From: Sphagnum compactum | Taxonomy: Eukaryota; Bryophyta; Sphagnopsida; Sphagnales | Length of the DNA: 64,000 nt | Assembly: GCA_965153455.1 (NCBI GenBank) | Contig: OZ234501.1 | Span: forward strand, 10,354,001-10,418,000 | Direction: 5' to 3' | Shown: one piece after another, positions 45,393-57,019 of the stretch | How positions within the stretch are numbered: position 1 is the first letter of the stretch | Layout: each line of letters opens with the position of its first letter | Position numbers and translations under genes: made by a program | Notes under the pieces: model-generated | Told to the model about the DNA's origin: nothing | What the model saw: only the letters and a program-made list of their open reading frames with translations | Database searches by the model: none

Positions 45393-45807
45393 TAGAGTTA
45401 TCCGTAAAGTCACCCTGTCTCCACCCTCTCTTTGGGCCTCCTTTCACGCCCTATCCCCTCTTTTAGTGATATCCACAAAGTAAGGAAATTTTATTAAATC
45501 TCAGTATGAAATGCTGAAACTCAGAACGACATGCTGAATCTCAGCATTTAATGCACAAAGTTCCAGAGGAATTATAGTAGCTGTACACGTAGGAGCAGTG
45601 AAAATCTATGTAGCAGCAGTGGAGGCGCTCAAGAAAAAAGAAAGACAGGGTGAAACTCAGGAAATCATCAAAATTGATGGTTTTCTGAGTTTCACTCCCT
45701 GTTGAATGCTAATGTACTTTTTTGCAGGTTTATTTTTAATCTCACCTTGTGTATGACCAAACTAAGGGTGCTGGTGCTGTCTTTTCCTGGCTTTACGGAT
45801 ATCTCTA
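45393..45807 (-). mobile_element. MITE, long subfamily, copy D, inverted
   Basis: Left end TAGAGTTATCCGTAAAGTCA and right end CTTTACGGATATCTCTA form the terminal inverted repeat. The interior is the reverse complement of copy B over most of its length. The internal hairpin at 45650-45695 pairs about 20 of 22 bases around a tiny loop. Confidence 0.8.
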
Positions 45808-45835
45808 TTATTCAAGAGAATTTCTCCTCACCAAA

Positions 45836-46085
45836 TGGCGGGGCTTTTTTTAAAGTGCAAGAATGGCAAGCATTTCGCTTTCTATATTTTTTCCATTTTG
45901 CCCAACAGATGCCCTTTGGGTATATCACAAGAAAGAGAACTAAAATATTATTTTCTGCTGGTGTTTTACGTCAAGTAATGGCCTCAAAGCTCCAAGGGGT
46001 GTTCCTGAAATAAGTACTCCTCAGCTCCACCTCAGGCAGCCCAATCGCCTGGCTCCAAGGGCATTAGTCTACACATAACTTGCTG
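45836..46085. repeat. Dispersed repeat, partner of 32030-32290
   Basis: Carries GGGGTGTTCCTGAAATAAG and a following CCTCAGCTCCACCTCAGG block in the same order as the partner copy. It begins directly beside MITE copy D. Confidence 0.5.
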
Positions 46086-49000
46086 GGGTTAAGACTTAAG
46101 ACCCCCAAATGACCTGATCCATATGCGATCCCCAAATATAAAGCAACTTAACAAACCCAAAACACTCAGGAGGTCCAAAAACACTTCCTTCAAAACCCGC
46201 ATCAAGGATCATCAAAAGGGAACAACACCCACATCAAAGAGAGCATCAAAACAGACAATGACAAAAACTAAAGGGATCCATGAATTGTAGGAATCAAGCA
46301 TCAAACAGGACAAAGGGGATTGTCCCCTGGTAGACACAGAAACAACTCATGGCCAGCTAAGGGCAAAGAGGCCACAACCACCACCACTCTGGCAGCATCA
46401 AGGATGAGAAGATTCAAGACGTGTAAACTGTAAACTCTCTGCTCCCACAAAGGGGAGGGGGAGGAAGACACATGGGTTTAAATATGGGTCTGTGAAAAGT
46501 CTCAGTTTGCATGAAGAGTAGGCAGAGGCAGAAGAACAACATCCCAAACTCCCCATGACAAATTATTCATCATACTCTGGGCTAATTGCCCATATATCTG
46601 CGAACACACAACCTGCAATTTATCATTATACTGATTTGGCAAGCATGTAAGTAGAGGAGGCTTCTGGATCTGTAAACCATAACTTTTGTTCAGCTGGATC
46701 TTCCTCTTCAAGCAGCTGCTACCCTGTTATGAACTCTGCCGTGTTAATGAGTCTGTCGGGTGCAATAAGAATTTAGGGTAGAGAATGTAAGAATGTGTGA
46801 GCAAATGGAACCAATCATGTAAAGAGTAAGGGACTTAAACCAGTTTCAGTCTAGTGTACTGCGAGGGATTTGTAGCCAAAGCTTCCCAGATGAGGTTTCT
46901 GCTAATGCCCCCAAACAGCTTAAATGTTTCTAAATACCTTCCATTGGTCATAGCCATAACAAACAGTTCACAAAGGGTTTCAAGTGGGGTTTCTTGTTTC
47001 TTCTGCCAACGCCCCAAACAGCTAGTCATCACTTCATATGTGCCCCACTCAAGGACCATGCAAGAATGTTTTGGGTCCAACAAAAATGGTCTTAGGTCTT
47101 AAACCAATCCCCACCAACTAACCAACTGTGCCCTTGTCTAGGCAACCCTACTACATCTTGTTTCCAAATTTCACATACACTCCAAATAACATGTTAACAT
47201 ATGTGTTCATTCTAAACAAGTGGCTTCTTGCAAATTGTTTGCACTTATGAATATGATGAATCAAATATTGACTATTATTGTAAGATTATATTAAAATTTA
47301 GGGTTATTTGACTTCCAATAAAATCTATTAACTCATGCATCATATATAGAATGAACATTAAACCTAAGGTCAAAACATATTACTTTTGGTCATAACTATT
47401 TGTTTCACAATTCACTTCTTTACAGATATCTTCCAATATCAATCCGATCAGGCTGCAAGTTCTTTCAGCCACCATATTCAAGCACTTTTGCATACATTGT
47501 CTATAGGTCATTTCTTCCAACTCACAAAAGACATGCCTTACACAAAAATCATGTGAGCCACAACTCTTTTCTTTTGAAAGAAATGGACAAAATCCATGGC
47601 AAAGAGAAAAAAAAAACAAATAATATGGGTTGAGGGGACACCCCTTGGCACACTAGAAGGGCCAACAATGTTAATTTGTCAAACTAATCAAACTAGGTAA
47701 TTGATAATTCCACATGACACATCTATGGTCTCTAGCACATATGGTAAAGTGAGAACATCACAACCTATCAAAGCTTCCCATGAGTTCTTTATCAACAAAA
47801 GGAACAACAACAACTTGTTTAAGTGCCCTTGTCTAGGTGTCCTTTCCCATTCAAGTCTATCGTATGTTATAAGACCAACCTTAACCATCTAGCTTAGTTT
47901 GTGGCCCAAATGGAATATCTCATTAAAAATCCTTTTGTTCCTATTGACCCAATTACACCAAACAACCACTATTTTCAAGAGTGACCAAATAGGTGTACAA
48001 ATTATGAAGGTTCAACCTTTCAAGAAGGACCAAATAGTGGTGAAGTTTATGAAATTTCAACCTCTTTGAAGGTTTGAAGAAATTTCTTGTTGAATGTATA
48101 TTATACAATATCTAACCAAGATTCATGATCCTAAAGTTCTAAAGTCTATTATAGCTTTTAACATCATCTTCCCTTGTTATGATTATGTCCTCGTGATCAC
48201 TAGCCTAAAGAAAGTTTAGTAAAAACTATCAAAAGAAATAATAATAATTGGTCCTACCAAAAAAAAACTATTTTTCCATGGTAAAGGGTTTTACAGATTC
48301 CTTGGGGATTGAATCTACTTCCATGTTGGAAATGGATTTCTATTCTTCACTATGATAACTACCAAAAGTAATCATGGTTAAAGAGTTTTTATCTTGCTTG
48401 GAGAAGCACCAAAATGAACTTCTAGTAGCACAAAATAAAGAAACGTTTCTCGAAAAGCACTAATGTTTGCCTAATATTAATGTTGTCTTGTCGATAATTA
48501 TCAAATGCCTTTTCAATCATTTTAGTAATTTTGTCCTTCAATTGATCCCATTATTCTAATGTCCTTTCTTGGCATATTGATGATAGATCGTCAATTTTTC
48601 CTTTAAGAAGGCATGCCCCATCTTTAGAGTTTCAAACTTTGCCATTTGGTGATGGTATCCATCAACAAGCTTTGTCTTTCTTCTAAGGGATGTAAATTTT
48701 TAATGCATGGGATCAACCTCCTCCAAATTCATGAACAGGTCTACTTTTATTTCCTAGATGTTTTTTTTCCAAATGTTCAACTTTTTCAATAGCCTTTGTG
48801 AACTCCTCCTCATTCTAAAACATCTCAATGAAAAAAGGAATTTATTATTTTGCTCTCTTATCTTGGCCAATTTGAGTTTTTTTTCAATCATGTTCACAAA
48901 CTACTCCATGGCTTTCCAAGTCTACTCCTTTTTCTTCCACTTGGCTTCCAATTGCCCCCTTCGATTTTGCGAGGTGTCTAAAACCAACTTCATTGTAAAA

Positions 49001-49115
49001 ATCTAATGTTCAAAACATGATAACTATTTTTAGTATTCAACATTTTGGGCCTTCACTTTTCTCAACCGAATTTTTACCAATTGAAATCTTGTAAATCAAT
49101 CTTCAAGCTTTTGAC
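46086..49115. other. No supported gene
   Basis: Short minus-strand frames at 46502-46711, 46835-47083, 47380-47619 and 47688-47888 have ordinary residue mixes and may be pieces of one decayed minus-strand coding element, but I recognise no domain. The rest is AT-rich and plain. Confidence 0.3.
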
Positions 49116-50580
49116 AATTGGGTCAAAACACGATTGGGGTACCAAAAAGGACTGTCTCCTTTTGTATCCAATGGACCCCCTCATTTAAAACATGTTGTTG
49201 TAATTTAATGGCACATTCATATTGAAAGTTTGATTTTTTTCATGGATAGATACATTATTAAAATATTATTCTATGCATAGCATGTCAAATTTGAACAAGT
49301 TTCAAGATTCCTACCAAGTCCTAGAACTTTGTCTCTAGAGAAAAACAACATTCAAAAATTCATAAAGAATGTCTAAACAATTGTTTTTGGCCAAGATTCT
49401 TACCACAAACACTATCGCAACCCCACTTTGGCCAAGTGTGGGGGTGAAGCCCAACACTTGGAAAAGTGGGAGATTTGGAGTCCTCCGGGACTCTCGAATG
49501 TTCAGAGCTCAACAGCAAGGCCCAAAACACCTCGCATTGGGGTGTTCTTGGTGTCATTGGAAAGGTCTGGAAACTTAGATATCGAAAATGGCCTCGCATT
49601 GGCCATTTGGACATCTGCAGCCCAAGTTATGGGCAAAAGAAGGCCGGGAGTCAAACTGGCAGTTTGACTCCCGACCACTAAAAGTCGGGAATCGACCTCT
49701 TCCCGACATGCGATTCGGGTGTGCGACATGGCGTTGGAAAGATCGCGACGAGGGCTACAACTTTGATTTAGACCTCGTTGCGATCGAACTCTGCAGTCGG
49801 GAGTTATGGCCGCTCAAAGTTCCAGGAGTCCAGCCGGGACAATTTCGGGACTCCATTTCGGGAGTCCCAACAAAATGTGCCATTTGGATGTAGCCTCCAC
49901 GGCGAGCTGCAGAAAATACTATATGGGGGAAGGTGGTGGCTTCCCCCGAGTCCGGGCCGTGGTGAGTCTTGTGTGTCCAAGTGCCCGTGGCTTGTCCCAA
50001 CACCAAAGGGTGTCCCGAATGCTAAACTAACCTCGTGTGGTTGGTTTTTTGATGCAGATTCACACAAGCTAAGCTAGCCCCTCGTCCTAGTCTAATCCCT
50101 GGGCTCCCAACTCGACCCTCTACCCCTTTTTAAAGTTGGAAGTCAGGAGCGTGCCTCTAAGTCTCAACTTTCCGCAACTTGACTTTGTGAAACCCTCAAG
50201 TAGGTTTCACCCCGTGACTTAGGAGCGCGTCAAACACCTTAGGTATTAATGTACAAGAAAATGTATGAGTGTGACAAAAACCAAGTGCCTTATTGCAATG
50301 TAAAAAGTTTCAAAAACTGAAATTTCTAATAATTTTGAACCATTGATAGAACATGGCCCACATTGGATAAATTTTATTATTATTATTTCCATAAGTTAAA
50401 AGAATAGATATTCTAAATGCCTATATAAAATTTGAAACAAAATTATTTCATTTGACATGAAAAAAAAAGGGAAATCTAAGACAAGTCATAGGAAAAATGA
50501 AAAAAAAAATGAATGTAAGTCCTTAAAAGTGAGTCCTTAGTGTTCTTGAGGGGGTACCCCAATCATGATTTGACCCAATT
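49116..50580. mobile_element. Inverted-repeat-bounded segment containing the second 0.9-kb repeat
   Basis: AATTGGGTCAAAACACGATT and GGGGTACC at 49116-49143 match the inverted sequence at 50553-50580 at about 26 of 28 positions. The 1.46-kb segment between holds repeat copy 2 plus AT-rich flanks. It may be a non-autonomous DNA element into which the repeat inserted. Whether the inverted repeats are true transposon ends is not established. Confidence 0.45.
49400..50236 (+). repeat. 0.9-kb GC-richer repeat, copy 2
   Basis: Aligns with 41553-42449 through AGTTATGGGCAAAAGAAGGCC, GACTCCCGACCACTAAAAGTC, GTGGTGGCTTCCCCCGAGTC and the terminus GGAGCGCGTCAAA. It holds several overlapping short frames on both strands, all non-conserved, consistent with non-coding repeat DNA. 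Its GC content stands out from its flanks. Confidence 0.7.
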
Positions 50581-53449
50581 ACAACATCAATAATTTGTTG
50601 TGTGTTCAATTAGTTTATCAAAACAAAGACCTCTTCCTTAACCTTTTATCTAGGTAAACCCATCCATGTGTGGTACCACTAGAAATGTCACACCTTAATT
50701 TTATAGGACGCATCAAACTTTTAAAAATCATAGGAAACATTTAAATAAATATTTTCAGAAAAAAAATTTAATGAATACATTTATTAGGTTCCATAAATTT
50801 TGAAATTTCAATAGTATCAAAAATATTGTGTATTGAGTAACTAATTTTGATATTGAGTAACTATCATTTAGTTATGAATTTCCAAAGGTAAGGAAATGTG
50901 ATTTCGAAAAGGGCCGTTGCTATTAGGAATATAATTTTTTACAATTTCCATTCTTTTTATTCCAAAATAACTTCAAGTCGTATATAAAAGCAGGCAATGG
51001 ATAAATATGGAAGAAAAAATTATAGTTGTGAAAACATTTAAAGGAAAGGGACCCAAAAAATGATGTGGCCATTTTTCATTCCTTAACCATTCTTTGATAT
51101 GGTTATTAATGGTACCCCTCAAGGATGGGTTTGTTCATTTTCCTTTTCTTACAACATCTTTTGGGTATTAATGGTCTAGAAGACCTTTCCTAATCTTCCC
51201 AAAGCTTGAACATATGTAATCAAAAGTTGGAAATGGTCTTCTAACTTTTTTAAGGGTGTTGCATGAGTTATAAAATTAATATTCAACAAATGCCTACCCT
51301 CTATAAACCTTGGGCTGGATCTAAAAAGTTGAAATCTAACCGAAAATGAAACATTTTATAACCTAAAAAGGTCCAAGCATGGTGAAGTGGACCAAAAAAT
51401 ACGTCCACTCAAATTTGAAATTTCAAATATTACAATTTTCAACATAAACATAAGAAAATAGATTCAAAAGTCTCATTATGGATGCCTTCACTCTTCCATG
51501 GAATTTTGATGAATTGGATACAAAATATGAAAACCATTAGTATAATAAAAATAAGTAACAAGTAGGAATGAAACTAGGCTTAAACTACAGGTCTAGGTTT
51601 TCTTTTTTTAACTTGAAAGAATTTTCAAATGATTGGGACTATCTTATTGAATTGTGTGTTAAAAACACCCCATGTTCCAATTTCTAAATGTTGGAAGTAG
51701 GTTTGGGAAAGGTATTAGCCTTGACTTCAATACTCAATTAGTTTCTAGTGGTTCATTGGGTTCAACAATCTTAAAAGGATTATTTTGAAGTTGTCCACAT
51801 CGATGGGATCACCTTCCAAAAGCATCTTTATGCAAATAGTTTGCACCTCACTCTTTGGTTCCCTTAAAGTTTCCTTTTCAAATTCCTCTTCGTCATTTGT
51901 TTATGATATTTGGAGGTTAGGGTCTATTGAACACTTATTTTGTAACATAATGTTGATGGGTTGGGTTGGTCAAAATTCGAGTTCTTTACTATTAAATTTG
52001 GATGATGTAGAAATATATCGTAATTTGGTATACGTATTATTGAAAACCACAATAAATAAATTGATTAGTTTACTTTGTTTTTCCATGGACACAAAAAACA
52101 TCAACTTCATGTTGATGTACATGTCACAAGTCCTTTTGAGCCAAATCGCTTAAAAGAATGCAAGCATGCACATTGTGTATTTCTCCTTTAGTTGGGAAAC
52201 TTTTGAACCTTCCTTCTACACCACCACATCCATAGGCTCCATTTTTATGCACATCGTTGTTGCATCCACTTACTTGATCAATGGGGGTTTGGTTGTCCTT
52301 GGCAAACACAACATATGATTGACCACATTTTCAATAATAAAAACTAAAGACCCTTGAACTACCAATTTTATAACTGTAATGTTGAACCAAATAATGGACT
52401 GTAAAAATTCTTTGACCAGAGGATGTATAGATTCTAACTGCACATTAATGAAACCAAAAATCTGTATCTACTTGGCCCATTTGACATCTTTGCTAACTAC
52501 CCATCTCTATAAATTTTCCATTTAAATAAACATAAACTTCCTTTTACCATACATAGTGACAATCATTTTCTCCCATTTTTGCCTTTAAATTCCAATTTTG
52601 ATGTTTTTTTCCCCATTCCAATTCCAGTTTCTCTTATGCCATTCCTTTCAAAAAAATTGCTTATTATATTGCCAGTTTTTTTATTTGTTCTCTTGTTATT
52701 TTTTCTACCCATTGTTTGCTAACACTCCCCTTCATCTTGCTCTCACAAATGCTAGAATTAAAAAAAGAAGGAACAAAATGCAAATGAAAATCTTCAATAG
52801 GAAAACGAAGAGAAATTATTTCCTTTTTATGCTAGATGGGATGGGTGATGAAGTTAGTTGGGAATGGTCTATATCAACTTTGAATTCTAATGTTCATTGA
52901 ATGGGCATCACTTGAATGAAAAGACATAAACATTTGATTCGATTTGTTAAATCTTGATCTGGAAAGCATTGAATTGAAATCCCATTGGATTATTCAATTT
53001 GAAATTTAAAATCATCGGATGTTTTAAAATTTTCACAAGAGTCCATTCATAAATGAGATTTCACCAGATTCCACAAATTCGATGGATGATGTCATTAAAT
53101 TTACAACAATATATTCCAATTTTACATAATCATTTACTTGATTTTCCAACCCAATTTGCACCCATTAGTTCTAATTTATAATATGCAATTGACAATTCTA
53201 GTTGAAAATTTGTAGTTGACTATTTTGGTTTTAAATTTACATCATTCAAATATGGTTCAAAATCTACGTCTTCCAATTCTAGTGTAAAATTTGAATAGTG
53301 ACTTCTCGGGTCCCTAGAATTTTTAATTCTTATTTTTTTGGTGCCACAAAATTGATGATGGGCAATTTTAGTGTTGACACTTCTAGTTTGAATTCTTTCG
53401 ATGTTAGTGCTAATAATGTCAAAGTGGACAATTTTTCCTTGGGTGTTCC
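50581..53449. other. AT-rich stretch, no gene identified
   Basis: Contains a 122-codon plus frame at 51785-52153 (Ser/Leu-rich, no domain). It may include the decayed 3' part of the adjacent gypsy element, but no LTR pair was found. Confidence 0.35.
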
Positions 53450-55930
53450 ATTCTTCCCCCTTGTATTTGAATTTCCAATCCTCTAAACATGTAAGGTCGG
53501 AGTTTGTTGATGTTAACCAATATAGGTTTGGGATCAAATTGATCCATTGTGACTATAAGATAATGCTGTTGGAGAATAATACCAAATATTGTGCAGACTA
53601 GCTTTTCTTCAATTTGTTAATGTGTGTTTTTCTAGTCTTAAGGAACCATAAAACATAATCCCCCGTAAGAAAGGATTTATCTTTGGAAAGTCATTGGGCC
53701 CAAATCACATGATTCCATTAGTATTTTTTGGTAGTTTCAACTATCTCTTACTTGTTTTTTTCCAATTTCTCCAAGTCTACCAATTTGTTGGTTAAAACTA
53801 TGACTTAAACAAAGTCTTTAAAACCCTAGGAGCTGATGGTGGACAACACATATTTAGTAGGCATCATGGGATGAATACCATAGACCAACTCAAAGGGAGT
53901 ATGGCATGTTGTGACCCTAAAAGTTATCATGCATGCATGTTGATCCCAATCTTTTTTTTTTATTCTCGTTGACCAATTAAGTCAATAAAACTCCAATTAC
54001 CATATTGGTAGATTTTACATGCCCATTTCCTTGTGGGTAATAGGTGGTGGGATTGGTATGCTTCATCAATAAGTGGGTAGTTTGAATTTCAATGGCCACA
54101 TTAATGAAATGCACACCTTGATCACTAACCAAGGTAAATGGGCATCCAAACTTGGTAAGAATTAATTCATAAATGAATTTGGAAGTGACCGTTGTTGTGT
54201 TGGTCTTGAAAGCTATAGTTTCCACCCATTTGGTAATATAATTAGTAGCTACCAAAATGTACGTGTTTCCAATATACAATCATGTGGGCTTAATGGGACT
54301 AATGAAATCTAACCCTTGAAGGTTTAGTTAATTTAAGTTAGTCATGAGTCTTGTTATACTAATAGGCACCATATTTTTGATTCTTTGATAGTCGTCATGG
54401 AACTAGCAATATTGTAAAACATCCTTATCGAAAAAGGACCAACAATGTTAACATCCAAAAAATTATGCTTGTAATGTTTGCAAAACAATGTCCTCCTCAC
54501 ACCCTTTGGTGCATTTCTTGTAACACAATTGGGATTTGATCTAATGTCAAGCATCTCCTCAATACCTTATCATGTCCCTATTTATACCATTGTCTTACTA
54601 TCAAGGTGAAAGGTAAGGCTTTTAGGGATAGTTTCCATTTTTGTTCCTATAAGTATTGGATTGGAAATGTTTTTTAGTTAGGCAATCTTGAATTTTCTAT
54701 AACTAGATAGGTTGCATTAAGAATAAAGGTTGCATATCTTATTTGTTCCAAAACTTTAGACTTTTTAGGAATGTCTGGTAGTCTTGATTGCATGTCTACA
54801 ACTAAATGAGAATAAATAGTTGAAAATTTGTATTCCAAAAAGAGCAATAGCCATATGGCAATTCTTTTAGAAACTTGGAGTTTTTTAGATGAGGTACATA
54901 AAGGCCATTTGATCCACATAGGAAATTAATTTGTTGTTGAAAAAAAAATGCAAAAATTTGTGCAAAAAGTACGCCGAATTGTCATTACCTCCCCTTTGGT
55001 AGTGGTGTGGTTTTTTTTGCATTATTCAGAAGATGAGATGCATATGTAATGGGTTGGTCACATTTTCCTATAGAATTTTAAATTAGTGCATTGCTCCTAC
55101 TACAAAATTATATGCATTAGTGTGTACGTGGAACTCCATCTCCCACCTAGGAGCAATCAAAATGGGAGCACCCATGTACTTCTTTTTTATAGTCTTTTAA
55201 GTTGTTTAGCATTTTGGGGTCTAATCGAAGGATTCAACCTTCCTCAACAACTTGGTAATTGTGGCCATTATGAAAGCAAAATCCCATATGAAACATCGTT
55301 AAAATTGTGGCCATTGAAAACTTGAAAGTCTTTAGAAGTTTTTGATGGCAACATTTTGATAATTATGAAAAACTTTTTGGGATCTAGTAGCTTGCCTTCT
55401 TTGGATATTAAATATTTGAATATAAGTCTTGAATTTGCTAAAAACATGCATTTTTCAAGGTTGAGGCTAATATTGAAATTTCAACATTTGTCAAAACATA
55501 AGTGCACCTTGTTTTCTAATCATTGAACATGTTGAAATTGTCCAAAAAAAATCATGAACACACCAAGGTAATCTCAAAAAGCTAGGCTCACTACCCATTG
55601 GTATGTTGATGGAGCATGTTTCAATCCAAAGGGCATAACCAACCACACAAAAACTCCCAATCCATGATAAAGGCAATTTTGTATCTATCCTCCAAGGCAA
55701 TCATGATTAGTGGTAACCAATAAAACCATCTAGGAAAAAATACACCTTATGGCATGCGACCATGTCCCATACCTATTCAATATAAGCCAAGGATACATGT
55801 ATGTTTTTGTAACTACATTGAATTTTTGAAAATCCACATAGATCCTTAACTTTCTTTGTGACCTTAACGAACCACCTATGTCGAGATCAATCGTATTTGT
55901 TGGATTGTCTACAAAAGATTTGACTAGCGA
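53450..55930 (-). pseudogene. Decayed Ty3/gypsy retrotransposon pol (RT - RNase H - integrase)
   Basis: Minus-strand order fits Ty3/gypsy. Reverse transcriptase, about 55910-55450: LRIYVDFQKFN, FFLDGFIGYH, VFVWLVMPFGLKHAPSTYQW, then a damaged LDN in place of the catalytic Asp-Asp. RNase H, about 55330-54700: EVEFHVHTNAYNFVVGA and KRIAIWLLLFLEYKFSTIYS. Integrase, 54279-53850: [53 protein letters not shown], then HTPFELVYGIHPMMPTKYV. The integrase piece keeps a 100-codon open frame; the rest has many stops. Dead element. No flanking LTRs recognised. Confidence 0.85.
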
Positions 55931-57019
55931 ATTCTATCCCTTTTTGCTCACTACATTTTTGCACCCTCAACTTTTGTATTTAAAACGTGTTGCAGGTTCC
56001 TTGACACCTTTACTTTTAGGTTTTTAGAATTTTGAAACTAAATAATTGTTGAAAATCGAATATTGTTTTCCACCAGCTACCTATAACATATATCATTGTC
56101 CTTTTGTTGAATATTGTTTTAAAAATACATCATGAGCATTATGTAGGTTTTTTTACACATTTCCCGACATCCTATGTTTTTCCCACGTTTCATTTGAAAG
56201 TATTATTTGTCACTTCACAAACAATTGTCATATTACCACTTAACAATTTTTCTCTCTCCATGACCTTTAGCAACCCACATTATGGTGCACATTTAATGGA
56301 TTAACGTATTTTTTTCTAAAGGTATTCATTAAATGTCCTTTTATGCAATTCCTTATAACTTTTTGGAAGCTTCTGTTGGATTTGGTCATCATGCTGAGGT
56401 TGTATTCCAGTGGACATTCTTCATGTTTTTCCCCTTCTCCATCATGTTATGCCAACAACATTTCCCCAGTTGTCTTTTGCCAACATCTTGTTTGCTTTTC
56501 ATTTCTTTTTACATTGCTCATAATCATTTTGCACTTAATCTATGTTGAATGTAGCCATTTTTCATGCTAGAGGTTGGCTTGAACTAACCATCGTAATATA
56601 TAGATGCTACTAATATAATTGTGGTGTTCAAAAAATGCTTGTGTGTTATGTTTGGTTTTCAACCAGGATCCTTGCATATGTCCAAGGATGTTGCATATGA
56701 TGCCAATAATAATGTTTCCAATTTGGTCTATCATATGCAAATTACCACAACTCAAGGATAGGAATGGGTGGTTAGCTCTGGATGTTATAGGGTTGTGGGT
56801 GACAACGTCCTTATTCGTTCCCAATAAACCATCTTCACACCAAGAATTGTCACATATGTGGTTAAAGCTACGATTGTGGGAGGAAACACAATGGAAGATA
56901 TTGATGATCTTGACACGAACCTCCAGCCCTTTGACATTGCTCTTTCATTCGTGTTCATGACTTGTTTAGTTTGTTGTTCGAAAAAGACACACCATTGGAG
57001 CTATAGGGTTTTGGAGTGC
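55931..57019. other. No supported gene
   Basis: AT-rich DNA with short frames (56343-56570, 56619-56960) that have no recognisable domain. It may hold the upstream gag part of the minus-strand gypsy element or the 5' end of the MULE-like element. Confidence 0.3.

Noticed and set aside
41553-50236. The two 0.9-kb repeats as the paired LTRs of one retrotransposon
   Set aside because: The DNA between them includes half of a hAT element and a MITE, no retrotransposon genes, and the copies are strongly diverged.
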